This document shows, piece by piece, positions 49,320-59,531 of a stretch of DNA of 64,000 nt. A model generated the notes under the pieces. That model saw only the letters and a list, made by a program, of their open reading frames with translations, ran no database searches and was not told where the DNA came from. Numbering within the stretch: position 1 is the first letter of the stretch; the number at the start of each line of letters is the position of its first letter. The stretch covers positions 620,001 to 684,000 of the forward strand of contig NZ_CP091804.1 in assembly GCF_022024275.1 (NCBI RefSeq), written 5' to 3'. Source of the DNA: Sphingopyxis sp. BSN-002 (GTDB taxonomy: Bacteria > Pseudomonadota > Alphaproteobacteria > Sphingomonadales > Sphingomonadaceae). A program made the translations under genes and the position numbers.

Positions 49320-50852
49320 ATGGGCACCGAACCGATGGGCGGGCGGCGAAAATCCATCGAGGAAATCCGCCGCGACCATGAAAATGTCGCGATGCACCGG
49401 ACGCTTGGTCCGTTCCAGCTCGTGATGATCGGGATCGGGTGTATCATCGGCGCCGGCGTCTTCGTGATGACCGGGACTGCGGCATCGCATTACGCCGGAC
49501 CGGCCGTCGCGCTCTCGTTCGTCATCGCCGCGTTCGCCTGCCTGCTCGTCTGCCTGTGCTATGCCGAGCTGGCTTCGGTCCTTCCCGCCTCCGGCGCATC
49601 CTATTCCTACGCCCATGCGGTGCTCGGCGAGGGTTTTGCCTGGGCGCTGGGCTGGATGCTGATGCTGGAATTCGGACTCGCGGGTTCGGCGCTGGCCGTC
49701 GGGCTTTCGGGCTATCTCGCCAGCCTGCTGGGCGATTTCGGCGTCATCGTGCCGGATGCGATCTCGACGCCCCTGCTGCTCGCCGTCGCCGGCCCCGGAG
49801 GCACGAGCTTCGCGCAGAGCGGATCGGTCAATCTGGTGGCCGCAGCGGCACTGCTTCTGGCGATGCTCGTCGTCATCAGGGGCGTGGCCCATTCGGCGGC
49901 GATCAATGCACTGCTGGTCGTCGTCAAGGTCGGCGTCCTTATGGGCTTTGTTGCGGTCGGCGCGCAGCACATCGACACCGCGAACCTCACCCCGTTCGTG
50001 CCCGCCAACGAAGGCGGCTTCCGCTTCGGCATGGAGGGCGTGTTCCGCGCCGCGTCGATCCTCTTCTTTTCCTATCTGGGGTTCGAGGCGGTGGCAGCGG
50101 CGGCAGCCGAAGCGCGGCGGCCGCAACGCGACGTACCGATCGGAATCATGGGCGCGCTGATCGCCAGCACCCTGCTCTATGTTGCCGTCGCCCTGACGCT
50201 GACCGGCATCATCTCGTTCCGCGAACTCGACGTTCCCGATCCGATCGCGATCGCGGTCGGCGCACTCGGCATGCCGGTCTTCGCCGTGGTCATCAAGGTG
50301 GGAGCGCTCGCCGGGCTGGGGTCGGTGCTGCTGGTCAATACCTACGCCCAGTCGCGTATCTGTCACGCCATCGCCCGTGACGGACTGCTGCCGCCTTTGC
50401 TTGCGAAACTGCACGACAATTACCGCACGCCGGTCGCGGCGACGATATGCGTCGCAACGATCTCGGCAACCGCAGCGGCGATGCTCCCGATCTCGCTGCT
50501 GGCCGATCTGGTCAGCCTCGGCACGCTGTGCGTTTTCATGACCGTCGCGATCGCGGTCGTCGCGCTGCGCAACAGCCATCCCGATCTGCCGCGCCCCTTT
50601 CGCGTCCCTTTCGGCGGCTTTCGCGTCGCCGGAAAATGGATCGGCACCGTGCCCGCCCTCGCCTTCCTGTCATGCATTCTGATGGGCGCGCCGGTCCTGA
50701 CCGACATCGCGCAGAAAGCCGCATCGGGAGAGTGGATTCCTGCAGCGATCCTGGGAACCTATGTTGCGATCGGGCTCCTGCTGTACCTGGGCTACGGCCG
50801 ACCGCGAGCGGCCGCGTTGCGGGCCGGCATGCAGGGCGCCCGTCCGGACTGA
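49320..50852 (+). CDS. APC-superfamily amino acid/polyamine permease
   Basis: A 510-residue inner-membrane transporter with about 12-14 helices. The first helix carries the APC substrate motif VMIGIGCIIGAGVFVMTG. Next come YAELASVLPASGASYSYA, SILFFSYLGFEAVAAAAAEARRPQRDVPIGI and the RTPVAAT loop with DLVSLGTLCVFM, like cationic amino acid transporters (CAT/YfnA type). GGGAGG lies upstream of ATG 49320. It follows the AraC gene by 116 bases and may import (acetyl)polyamines or basic amino acids for the divergent operon. Confidence 0.9.
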   Translation: MGTEPMGGRRKSIEEIRRDHENVAMHRTLGPFQLVMIGIGCIIGAGVFVMTGTAASHYAGPAVALSFVIAAFACLLVCLCYAELASVLPASGASYSYAHAVLGEGFAWALGWMLMLEFGLAGSALAVGLSGYLASLLGDFGVIVPDAISTPLLLAVAGPGGTSFAQSGSVNLVAAAALLLAMLVVIRGVAHSAAINALLVVVKVGVLMGFVAVGAQHIDTANLTPFVPANEGGFRFGMEGVFRAASILFFSYLGFEAVAAAAAEARRPQRDVPIGIMGALIASTLLYVAVALTLTGIISFRELDVPDPIAIAVGALGMPVFAVVIKVGALAGLGSVLLVNTYAQSRICHAIARDGLLPPLLAKLHDNYRTPVAATICVATISATAAAMLPISLLADLVSLGTLCVFMTVAIAVVALRNSHPDLPRPFRVPFGGFRVAGKWIGTVPALAFLSCILMGAPVLTDIAQKAASGEWIPAAILGTYVAIGLLLYLGYGRPRAAALRAGMQGARPD

Positions 50853-50863
50853 GTTTTCGGAGG

Positions 50864-51967
50864 CTAGGGCCGGAAAAGGTCGGGGAATTCGCGCGGCTGC
50901 GATCGCAGATATTGCGGCGGTGCAACGACACTGGCTCCGAGCTGCGCAGCGGCATGCCAGGGCCAGCGGGGATCGAACAATATGCCCCGCGCCAGCGCCA
51001 CCAGATCGGCGTCGCCATTCGCGATAATCGCCTCCGCCTGCTCGCAACCGGTAATGAGCCCGACGGCGACGACGGGCATCCGCACCGCCTGTTTCACGGC
51101 ACGCGCGAGCGGGACCTGATAGCCGGGGCCGATCGGAATCTGCTGCCGCGGATCGAGCCCGCCGCTCGACACATGGATCGCGGCGCAACCGCGCGCCTTG
51201 ATCGCGCGGGCGAATTCGACCGTCTGCTCGATGGTCCAGCCGCCTTCGACCCAGTCGGTTCCGGAAACGCGAACCGTCACGGCGCGTTCGGCCGGAAAGG
51301 CCTGTCGCACCGCATCGAACACCTCAAGCGGAAAGCGCATCCGGTTTTCGAGGCTGCCGCCATATTCGTCGGCACGCCGGTTCGACAGCGGCGAGAGAAA
51401 CTGATGCAGCAGATAGCCATGCGCGCCGTGGATCTGGACGGCGTCGATGCCAAGCCGCGCCGCGCGCTTGGCCGCCGCCGCAAAGGCGTCGCGAACGCGG
51501 GCCAGCCCGGCGCGGTCCAGCTCGACCGGCGGAATTTCGCCATCGGCAAAGGAAAGCGGCGACGCGCCCGCGGTCTGCCAGCCGTTCGGATGGTCGGGAG
51601 GCAACTGCGCCCCGCCCTTCCACGGCACCTCGGTCGAGGCCTTGCGGCCGGCATGGCCGAGCTGGATCGCAATCGGCATGTCCGACCAGCGCCGGACGCT
51701 CTCCAGCGTGCGCGCCATCGCGGCTTCGGTTGCATCGTCCCACAGGCCGACGTCGGCATGGCTGATCCGCCCCTCGGGCAATACCGCGGTCGCCTCGATC
51801 GTCAGCAAGGCTGCGCCCGACAGCGCCAGATTGCCGAGATGGATGAGGTGCCAGTCGGTCATGCAGCCGTCGACCGCCGAATATTGGCACATCGGGGCAA
51901 TCACGATGCGGTTGCGAAGGGCGAGGCCGCCGACCGTCATCGGCGTAAAGAGCTTGGGATCGGTCAC
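50864..51967 (-). CDS. NADH:flavin oxidoreductase (old yellow enzyme, YqjM-like)
   Basis: A 367-residue FMN-dependent ene-reductase of the thermophilic-like OYE class. The active-site Cys is in IAPMCQYSAVDG, and the substrate-binding His is in IQLGHAGRKAS. The barrel motif IHGAHGYLLHQFLSPLSNRRADEYGGSLENRMRF and FMN phosphate-site VGLITG are clear. It reduces activated C=C bonds in enones and similar compounds. It lies 25 bases after an SDR gene on the same strand and forms a two-gene operon with it. It is convergent with the permease gene, 11 bases apart. Confidence 0.92.
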   Translation of the reverse strand: MTDPKLFTPMTVGGLALRNRIVIAPMCQYSAVDGCMTDWHLIHLGNLALSGAALLTIEATAVLPEGRISHADVGLWDDATEAAMARTLESVRRWSDMPIAIQLGHAGRKASTEVPWKGGAQLPPDHPNGWQTAGASPLSFADGEIPPVELDRAGLARVRDAFAAAAKRAARLGIDAVQIHGAHGYLLHQFLSPLSNRRADEYGGSLENRMRFPLEVFDAVRQAFPAERAVTVRVSGTDWVEGGWTIEQTVEFARAIKARGCAAIHVSSGGLDPRQQIPIGPGYQVPLARAVKQAVRMPVVAVGLITGCEQAEAIIANGDADLVALARGILFDPRWPWHAAAQLGASVVAPPQYLRSQPREFPDLFRP

Positions 51968-51992
51968 AGTCGCTCCAGGAGAATAAGGGCCG

Positions 51993-52775
51993 TCAGACGC
52001 CCATCATACCCGCAGTCGTCGCGCCGTCGATGACATAGTCGGCGCCCGAGATGAACGCGGCCTCGTCGGACGCGAGAAAGGCGACGAGCGCACTGACCTC
52101 ATCGAGCTGCGCCATGCGCTTCATCGGCGCCATCCCCTCGAACGCCGCGCGTGCGGCAGCGGGATCGGGCGAGCGGTCGATGACACCACGGATCATGTCG
52201 GTCTCGACCACACCGGGCAGGATCGCGTTGACCCGGACCCGATAGCCCTTGCCCGCGCAGTGGATCGCCGCCGATTTGACGAGCGCGACGACCGCGGCCT
52301 TGGTTACCGAATAGGCGGCATAATTGCCCATCGCGCGGTGCGCGTTCATCGACGAATTGACGATGATCGAACCGGCGGGACCCTGCGGATTCCTCGCCAT
52401 CGCGCGGATCGCATGCTGGACGGTAAGCATCACGCCGGTCTGGTTCACCCCGACGATATGGTTCCAGGCGTCGATGCCGATATCCTCGACGCTGGCATCG
52501 CCCGCTTCGGTCCCGGCATTGGCGAAGGCGATGTCGAGCCGGCCATATTCGGCCTCGATCTCGGCCATCAGCGCGCCCCACGCCGAGGCGTCTTCGACAC
52601 GGTGGGTGCGAAAGATCGCGCCGGTCCGGCCTTCAACGGCTGCCGCCGCCTCGGCATTCGAGCCGGTGAAGACGACCTTCGCGCCTTCCTTCGTCAACCG
52701 TTCGACCGTCGCCGCGCCGATTCCGCTCGTCCCGCCCGTGACCAAAGCGACCTTGCCGCCCAGTCTCTGCTGCAT
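51993..52775 (-). CDS. Short-chain dehydrogenase/reductase (SDR) beside old yellow enzyme
   Basis: A 260-residue classical SDR. The cofactor motif is VTGGTSGIG, the NAG-type motif is FANAGTEAG, and the catalytic residues are Ser in NSSMNAHRAMGN and Tyr-x-x-x-Lys in YAAYSVTK. The C-terminal segment is FISGADYVIDGATTAG. It should oxidise an alcohol or reduce a ketone in the same pathway as the downstream ene-reductase. It is divergent from the ThuA-like gene. Confidence 0.9.
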   Translation of the reverse strand: MQQRLGGKVALVTGGTSGIGAATVERLTKEGAKVVFTGSNAEAAAAVEGRTGAIFRTHRVEDASAWGALMAEIEAEYGRLDIAFANAGTEAGDASVEDIGIDAWNHIVGVNQTGVMLTVQHAIRAMARNPQGPAGSIIVNSSMNAHRAMGNYAAYSVTKAAVVALVKSAAIHCAGKGYRVRVNAILPGVVETDMIRGVIDRSPDPAAARAAFEGMAPMKRMAQLDEVSALVAFLASDEAAFISGADYVIDGATTAGMMGV

Positions 52776-52900
52776 CGCGCCTCTCCTCTCACCTGCCCTC
52801 TTGCCAGCTTCATGGTCTTCGGGAACCTATCAATACAGCAAGGTGACGACAGCGCACTGCACCCGCATGATGGCACTATAACAGGAGGAGAGGACCGGCG

Positions 52901-53662
52901 ATGAGCGACAACGAACACCCGCCCCGCATCAACTGCGTGCTGATCTGCGGCGGCGTCTGGCACGATATGGATTTCGCGCGGCTCGAGCTTTTGAAGCTGC
53001 TCGCCGAGGACCAGCGCGTGCGGACGCGCGTGTTCGAGAATTACGACAATATCGACGCGATCGAAGCGGCCGACATTCTGATCACCTATACCTGTGACGT
53101 CACGCCGTCACTGCCGGCGCAGGAAGCGCTGAGGAGCTGGCTAGCGAAGGGTGGACGCTGGTACGCCCTTCACGGTACCAACTCGATCCTCCGCCTGCTC
53201 GACACCGGCGTTTGGGATGCGCCGCGCTGGGCGCCGCTGATGATGGATTTGCTGGGATCGCAGTTCATAAGCCACCCGGCGATCGAACCCTACACCGTCC
53301 GCGTCGTCGATCCCGACCACCAGCTCACCAAAGGTATCGAGCCGTTCGAGACGACCGACGAGCTCTATCACCTCGAGACACATGGCGACCTGCACGTCCT
53401 GCTCGACACCGAATGCACTGGTCCTGGCACGGGCTTCGTCGAGGCCGAAGATGCACCGGGCACCTATCCGGTCTTTTACATCAAGCAGCATGGCGCGGGC
53501 GCGGTGCTGTACCTGACGCTCGGCCATTGCCGCGGCCATTACGACCTGCAGCCGATGATGGACTGGTGGCCGACGGTCGACCGCTGTGCGTGGGACCTGC
53601 CGGTCTTCTACGACCTCCTGCGCCGCGGGATCGGCTGGCTGAAGGAGCGCGAAAGCGCTTAG
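52901..53662 (+). CDS. ThuA-like (trehalose utilisation) domain protein
   Basis: A 253-residue cytoplasmic protein of the ThuA family, which has a class I glutamine amidotransferase-like fold. Visible features are VLICGGVWHDMDFARLELL, ADILITYTCDVTPS, GGRWYALHGTNS, EPYTVRVVDPDHQLTKGIEPF, ELYHLETHGDLHVLL and YLTLGHCRGHYD. ThuA proteins occur with sugar or polyol oxidation pathways; the activity is poorly defined. AGGAGGAGAGG precedes the ATG. Its stop overlaps that of the convergent GMC oxidoreductase by four bases. Confidence 0.87.
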   Translation: MSDNEHPPRINCVLICGGVWHDMDFARLELLKLLAEDQRVRTRVFENYDNIDAIEAADILITYTCDVTPSLPAQEALRSWLAKGGRWYALHGTNSILRLLDTGVWDAPRWAPLMMDLLGSQFISHPAIEPYTVRVVDPDHQLTKGIEPFETTDELYHLETHGDLHVLLDTECTGPGTGFVEAEDAPGTYPVFYIKQHGAGAVLYLTLGHCRGHYDLQPMMDWWPTVDRCAWDLPVFYDLLRRGIGWLKERESA

Positions 53663-55296
53663 GCGACCGCGCGCAGCTTGCGCCGATCCTCGCGGATCAG
53701 CCCCGCCGCACGCAGCGCGAGCGCCATCGCCGGCGCATTGGTGTTGCCGGTCACCGGCGAGGGCATGACAGAGCAGTCGACGACGCGAAGCCCCTGCACA
53801 CCGTTCACCCGCAGCCGCGCATCGGTCACGGCGCGGTTGTCGCTGCCCATGCGGCACGTCCCCACCCCGTGCAGGCCGCAGGTCGCGAGACGGCGGAAGG
53901 CGGCGAGGATTTCGGCGTCGCTCTGCACCGCCGCGCCGGGCAGCAATTCGCGCTCGACCAGTCCGACGAGGGCGGGCTGCGCCATATAGCGGCGCATCGC
54001 ATGCACCGCGGCGATCGCGGTTCGCTCGTCCTCGCGCGTCGAGAGCCAGTTGGGCTTGATATCGGCGGGCGCATCGCTGCCGGGGCCGGTGATCATTATG
54101 CTCCCCTCGCTCGTCAGGCGGAGGAGCTGGCCATAGATGGTCATCCCCGGCTTGCGGTCAATGCTGTTCAGCGGCACCGGATGCTTGTCGTCGCCGAGCG
54201 CGAAGGTGTAGCCGCCGAGATAGAGCTGCAGGTCGGGCCGCAGGTCGCAGCTGGTCAGGTTCAGGAAGGCACCGACCTCGAACGGTCCCGTCGCCATGAT
54301 CCCGCCGCGCGTCAGCATATATTGCGCCATCGCGCGCATCAGCCCGATCCCGAAGAAGCTGCGGTTGCTGCCGACGTCACGCGACAGGCGGTGCGGCATC
54401 GAAAAGCCCAGATGCTCGCGCATCCGCCCGCCGACGTCGGGCGCATCGACGACGGGATCGACGCCCGCGGCGCGAAGGGCATCGGCGGGCCCGATCCCGG
54501 AACGCTGGAGCAGCAGCGGACTTTCGAGCGTTCCGCCCGAAACGACAACCTCGCCGACGCAATCGAAGCGTTGCAGCTGCCCCGCAACCTTCGCCTCGAC
54601 GCCGGTCACACGGCCGTTCTCGACGACCAGTCGCTCGGCCATCGCATGCGTCACGATGTGCAGGTTGGGCCGCTTTCTGGCGCGCGCGAGATAGGTCGTC
54701 GCCGCACTCTCCCGCCGGCCGCGACGGACATTGTGTGCATAGAAGCCGACGCGGTCCGCCGTCGATCCGTTGAGATCGTCGACGGGCTTCAGCCCCATCT
54801 CGACCCCCGCCTGTACCATCGTCTCGGCGAGCGGATAGCTGTGGATCTTCGGCGCGACGGCGACCGGTCCGCCGGCGCCGCGCATCGCGCTGGCGCCGAG
54901 TCCATGATCCTCGAGCTTGCGGAAGGCATCGGTCATCGCCTCGCCGTTCCAGCCGGTGCAGCCGAGCTTTTCCCACTCGTCATAATCGGCAGGCTCGCCG
55001 CGGCTCCAGATCATGCCGTTGACCGCCGACGATCCGCCGAGACCCTTGCCGCGGATCCACACCTCGCTCGGCGCGGCGCCGTCGCCGCGCGGCTGCGACA
55101 CGCCATAGGCCCAGATATGATCGGGATTGGTGACGAGCTTCGCCACACCCTTGGGGATCGCCACCCAGCGGCTGTCGTTAGGGCCGCCCGCTTCGAGCAG
55201 CAGCACGCGAATGTCGGGATCGGCGCTCAATTGTTCGGCGAGCACGCAGCCCGCCGACCCCGCACCGACGATGATATAGTCCCAGCTGTCCGCCAT
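53659..55296 (-). CDS. GMC-family FAD-dependent alcohol oxidoreductase
   Basis: A 545-residue glucose-methanol-choline oxidoreductase. It has the Rossmann FAD motif YIIVGAGSAGCVLAEQL, GMC signature 1 GKGLGGSSAVNGMIW, signature 2 GGTLESPLLLQRSGIGP, the catalytic His in GLHGVGTCRMG, and Asn in the second catalytic position (TGNTNAPAMALA). It resembles choline/alcohol dehydrogenases without a signal peptide. In Sphingobium SYK-6, GMC enzymes oxidise the side-chain alcohol of a lignin dimer before stilbene cleavage. The nearby lignostilbene-dioxygenase-like gene makes an analogous role conceivable. Confidence 0.91.
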   Translation of the reverse strand: MADSWDYIIVGAGSAGCVLAEQLSADPDIRVLLLEAGGPNDSRWVAIPKGVAKLVTNPDHIWAYGVSQPRGDGAAPSEVWIRGKGLGGSSAVNGMIWSRGEPADYDEWEKLGCTGWNGEAMTDAFRKLEDHGLGASAMRGAGGPVAVAPKIHSYPLAETMVQAGVEMGLKPVDDLNGSTADRVGFYAHNVRRGRRESAATTYLARARKRPNLHIVTHAMAERLVVENGRVTGVEAKVAGQLQRFDCVGEVVVSGGTLESPLLLQRSGIGPADALRAAGVDPVVDAPDVGGRMREHLGFSMPHRLSRDVGSNRSFFGIGLMRAMAQYMLTRGGIMATGPFEVGAFLNLTSCDLRPDLQLYLGGYTFALGDDKHPVPLNSIDRKPGMTIYGQLLRLTSEGSIMITGPGSDAPADIKPNWLSTREDERTAIAAVHAMRRYMAQPALVGLVERELLPGAAVQSDAEILAAFRRLATCGLHGVGTCRMGSDNRAVTDARLRVNGVQGLRVVDCSVMPSPVTGNTNAPAMALALRAAGLIREDRRKLRAVA

Positions 55297-55418
55297 GGCG
55301 CCTCTCCTGTCCCGCCACGATGTGATCCCGACCGGCCATCGGCCGCACCTAGCGCAATAAATAGTCCCCTCGCCTCGCCGGCAGCATGATAGTGCCGGAG
55401 CAAAACATGGAGGACAGG

Positions 55419-56164
<746 letters not shown>

Positions 56165-56165
<1 letters not shown>

Positions 56166-56878
56166 TGGCGGGGCGCCTCGACGGCCGCGCCGCGCTCGTC
56201 ACCGGCGCCGGGTCGGGGATCGGGCTTGCGACTGCCAAGCGCCTCGCGGCCGACGGCGCGCGCGTCCTGACCACCGACCGCGCGGGCGAGGTCGACATCG
56301 TCGCCGACGTCACCGCACCGGGGGTCAATGCGACATTGATTGCCGAGGCGGAGGCGCGCTTCGGGCAGCTCAATATCGTCGTCGCCTGCGCGGGCATCAC
56401 CGGGATGCAGATGCTGGACGGCGCGAGCGACGAGTTTTTCGACCAGATGATGGCGGTCAACGTCACCGCCGTCTTCCGCCTGATGCGTGATGCACTGCCC
56501 CTGCTCAAACGTTCGCCGTACGGCCGGATCATCCTGATCGGATCGGTAATGTCGAGTTTCGGCGAGGCAGGCATGACCGCGTACAGCGCGTCGAAACACG
56601 CCGTCCTCGGCATGACAAAATCGGTCGCGGCCGAAGTCGGCGCGCATGGCATCACGGTCAACTGCATCCAGCCCGGCGCGATCGAAACCCCGATGACCGC
56701 GCCCGCCTTCACCGCGATGCCCGAGTTCAGGAATAAATGGATAGACAAGGCTGCGCTCGGTCGCCTCGGCCAGCCCGAAGACATCGCCGACGTCGTCGCC
56801 TTTCTGGCCAGCGACGAGGCGCGTTTCATGTCGGGTCACGGCCTGTTCGTCGATGGCGGCGCCACCCAGAGGCAATAG
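56165..56878 (+). CDS. Short-chain dehydrogenase/reductase (second of an overlapping pair)
   Basis: A 237-residue SDR with LVTGAGSGIGLA, a shortened N-terminal half (DIVADVTAPGV), VACAGITGM, Ser in ILIGSVMSSF, and YSASK. The C-terminus FMSGHGLFVDGGATQRQ is typical. It begins on the last base of the preceding SDR stop (TGATG), so the two are coupled. Paired SDRs often act on successive hydroxyl groups or stereoisomers. A TonB receptor follows after 140 bases. Confidence 0.9.
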
Positions 56879-57018
56879 AAATCCAAGCAAATCAGTGCAT
56901 TTCGCGCCGCTACGGCATGCCTGATATTTTTGATGATTGTTGAATCGGGGCATAAAGCGGACCTTGCCCTCAACGTGACCGGCGAGCCTATGCGCCGGCG
57001 CGAGAGGGAGGAACGACG

Positions 57019-59412
57019 ATGACCACGCATGCCCGAATGCTGCCTGCCATCTATGCCACTGTGTCGCTCGCTGCACTTGCCATCGCCACCCCGGCCTTCG
57101 CGCAAGAGGCGCCCGCCGAGGACAACAGCGGGGGTGCGCTCCGCGAAATCGTCGTCACCGCGCAGAAGCGCTCCGAAAGCGTCCAGTCGATCCCGATCGC
57201 CGTGACCGCGCTCGACGAGAAGGCTCTGGAGTCGGCCACGATCGACGATATTCGCGACATCGCCGGCCGCGTTCCCAGCCTCGTCGTCGACTCCGTCGGC
57301 GCCGGCCCGAGCGCCGCCGCCATCTCGATCCGCGGCATCAGCTTCGAGGACATCGAAAAGAGCTTCGACCCCGCGGTCGGCGTCGTCGTCGATGGCGTGT
57401 TCATCGGCACCAATACCGGCCAGCTCCTCGACAGCTTCGACCTCGAACGCCTCGAGGTTCTGCGCGGCCCGCAAGGCACGTTGTTCGGCCGCAACACGAT
57501 CGGCGGCGTGATCAACGTGACGCGCACCAAACCGACCGAGGACTTCGGCGTTCGCGGTCAGTTCGCCTATAGCAATTTCGATACCAAGCGTGGGCGCCTG
57601 GTAGTCAACACCGGGTCGCTCGGCGGCATCATCGCGCTCAAGGCCTTCGGCTATTACGACAAGACCGACGGCTATTATTTCAACGTCACCAAGAACGAGC
57701 GCGAAGGCCGCTACGAGACGCTGACCGGCGGCGTCACCGCGCTGATCACACCCAGCGACGCGATCACCGCGCAGGTCACCTATCAGCACAGCCGCGAACG
57801 CGGCGAGACGATCGTTGCGCCGTTGTCCGAGACCGGCCGCGACGTGATCTGCGCCGCACCCGGCGCCCCCGGCTTCTCGCCCGCCGCCCAGTGCAACCGT
57901 TCGACGCAGCCGCATCGCGGACTCTACACGACCTACAGCAGCATCGAGACCCCGGTGCGCAACGATGCGGACAGCCTGACCGGCAACATCGACATCGAAC
58001 TCGGCGACAATCTGACGCTCTCGTCGGTCACCGGCTATATCAAGAACAAGGAATCGGTGACGCAGGACTTCGACGCGAGCTCGGTCAATTTCTTCGAGAC
58101 GAAGCGCGACCAGCACTACAAGCAGTTCAGCCAGGAGCTGCGTCTGCTCGCCGACTTCGACATGGTGAACCTGCTCGTCGGCGGCTATTATTTCAACAGC
58201 AGCTACACGCTCGATCAGTCGACCAATTTCGGCGTCGTGCTGGGTCAGGGATCGACCGCAGTCCTGCGCCAGTATGTCGATCACCATGCCAAGTCCTACG
58301 CCGGCTTCGCCGACGCGCAAATCAGCCTGTCGGACCAGTTCAAGGTCTCGCTCGGCGCGCGCTACACCAACGACAAGAAGTCGATCTTCAACAATTACGG
58401 CCGTATCGGCGCGCTCGTCCGGCTGACGCTCCCGACCTTCGACGGCACGTCGTGCGTCGCGGTGACCGGCACGACCAGCCCGGCGCCCGGCGTCGTCATC
58501 CCGGTCTACAGCGCGGCAAGCAATTGCTCGGGCAGCGACAGTTTCGGAAAGTTCACCTGGCGCGCCAACGCCGAATATACGATCGAACCCGGCAAGCTGA
58601 TCTATGGCTCTTTCTCGCGCGGTTTCCGTTCGGGCGGCTTCAACGGCCGCGCGGCGTCGCCGACCTCGCTCGGTCCGTACCAGCCCGAGACGGTCGATGC
58701 CTATGAAGTGGGCCTGAAGGCCGACTGGCTCGACCGCACGCTGCGCACCAACCTCGCCTTCTATTACACCAAATATAACAACAAGCAGGAAGAGGTCGTG
58801 CAGCCGTCGCCTCCGGGATCTTCGAGCCCGCAGGAAACGGTCGTGAAGAACGCATCGTCGGCCGATATCAAGGGCTTCGAGGCCGAAATCATCGCGCAAA
58901 TGTCCGAAGAATTCAGCTTCAACGCCTCGTTCAGCTACACCGACGCCAAGTACAAGAATTTCCTCAACGACATCGTCGGCCTGACCACCGGCAGTGCGGC
59001 CGACGGCATCCCCGACGATGTATCGACACTGACGCTCCGCCGCGCACCCAAATATCAATGGTCGGCGGGCCTCAACTACAGCAAGGAAACGGGCTCGGGC
59101 CGGATCGATGCCTCGACGCTGCTCCGCTATCAGAGCAAATATGTGACCTGCATCGCGCCGAACCGTCCGGTCGTTCCCGGCGCCGTCGTCAACGACAACC
59201 GCTGCTTCACCGAGGATCGCGAAAATCTGTCGGCGCAGATCGGCTACACGCATTTCCTCGGCGAAGGGCGCGAGGTCAGCCTGTCGCTGTTCGGACGCAA
59301 CCTTACCAACCACAAGGGTCTGTCCTCGACCCTGCCGGTCGCGGGGCTCTTCACCTTCGGCGCGGCGATCCAGCCGCGCACCTATGGTGTCGAACTCGGC
59401 TTCCGCTTCTAG
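57019..59412 (+). CDS. TonB-dependent outer-membrane receptor (carotenoid oxygenase locus)
   Basis: A 797-residue receptor. The signal LPAIYATVSLAALAIATPAFA is followed by the TonB box EIVVTAQKRSE, plug motifs ISIRGISFEDIEK, GVVVDGVFIGTNTG and EVLRGPQGTLFGRNTIGGVINV, and a barrel ending GVELGFRF. GAGGGAGGAACG precedes the ATG. No STN domain is present. Several Cys pairs in predicted loops (VICAAP, QCNRS; SCVAV, NCSGS; YVTCIAP, NRCFTE) suggest extracellular disulfides. It is followed, after a terminator, by carotenoid oxygenase and acyl-CoA synthetase, suggesting import of a hydrophobic alkene, stilbenoid or apocarotenoid. Confidence 0.93.
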   Translation: MTTHARMLPAIYATVSLAALAIATPAFAQEAPAEDNSGGALREIVVTAQKRSESVQSIPIAVTALDEKALESATIDDIRDIAGRVPSLVVDSVGAGPSAAAISIRGISFEDIEKSFDPAVGVVVDGVFIGTNTGQLLDSFDLERLEVLRGPQGTLFGRNTIGGVINVTRTKPTEDFGVRGQFAYSNFDTKRGRLVVNTGSLGGIIALKAFGYYDKTDGYYFNVTKNEREGRYETLTGGVTALITPSDAITAQVTYQHSRERGETIVAPLSETGRDVICAAPGAPGFSPAAQCNRSTQPHRGLYTTYSSIETPVRNDADSLTGNIDIELGDNLTLSSVTGYIKNKESVTQDFDASSVNFFETKRDQHYKQFSQELRLLADFDMVNLLVGGYYFNSSYTLDQSTNFGVVLGQGSTAVLRQYVDHHAKSYAGFADAQISLSDQFKVSLGARYTNDKKSIFNNYGRIGALVRLTLPTFDGTSCVAVTGTTSPAPGVVIPVYSAASNCSGSDSFGKFTWRANAEYTIEPGKLIYGSFSRGFRSGGFNGRAASPTSLGPYQPETVDAYEVGLKADWLDRTLRTNLAFYYTKYNNKQEEVVQPSPPGSSSPQETVVKNASSADIKGFEAEIIAQMSEEFSFNASFSYTDAKYKNFLNDIVGLTTGSAADGIPDDVSTLTLRRAPKYQWSAGLNYSKETGSGRIDASTLLRYQSKYVTCIAPNRPVVPGAVVNDNRCFTEDRENLSAQIGYTHFLGEGREVSLSLFGRNLTNHKGLSSTLPVAGLFTFGAAIQPRTYGVELGFRF

Positions 59413-59465
59413 AATTTTTCGGGACGTTCCCGTCAGGGCACGGCGGGACCGTAAAGGGGGCCAGG

Positions 59466-59498
59466 AACAAGGGGCGGCGCATTGCACCGCCCCTTGTT
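59466..59498 (+). terminator. Intrinsic terminator after the TonB receptor
   Basis: AACAAGGGGCGG (59466-59477) pairs perfectly with CCGCCCCTTGTT (59487-59498) around a nine-base loop, with the T-rich end folded into the stem. It lies in the 119-base gap before the carotenoid oxygenase and probably separates two transcripts. Confidence 0.65.
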
Positions 59499-59531
59499 TG
59501 ATGGACCGAAGCGACCAGCGAAGGGACCAGA

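Noticed and set aside
56836..59487. Minus-strand open frame of 883 codons
   Set aside because: Antisense of the fourth TonB receptor; low-complexity, Arg/Asp/Gly-rich product.
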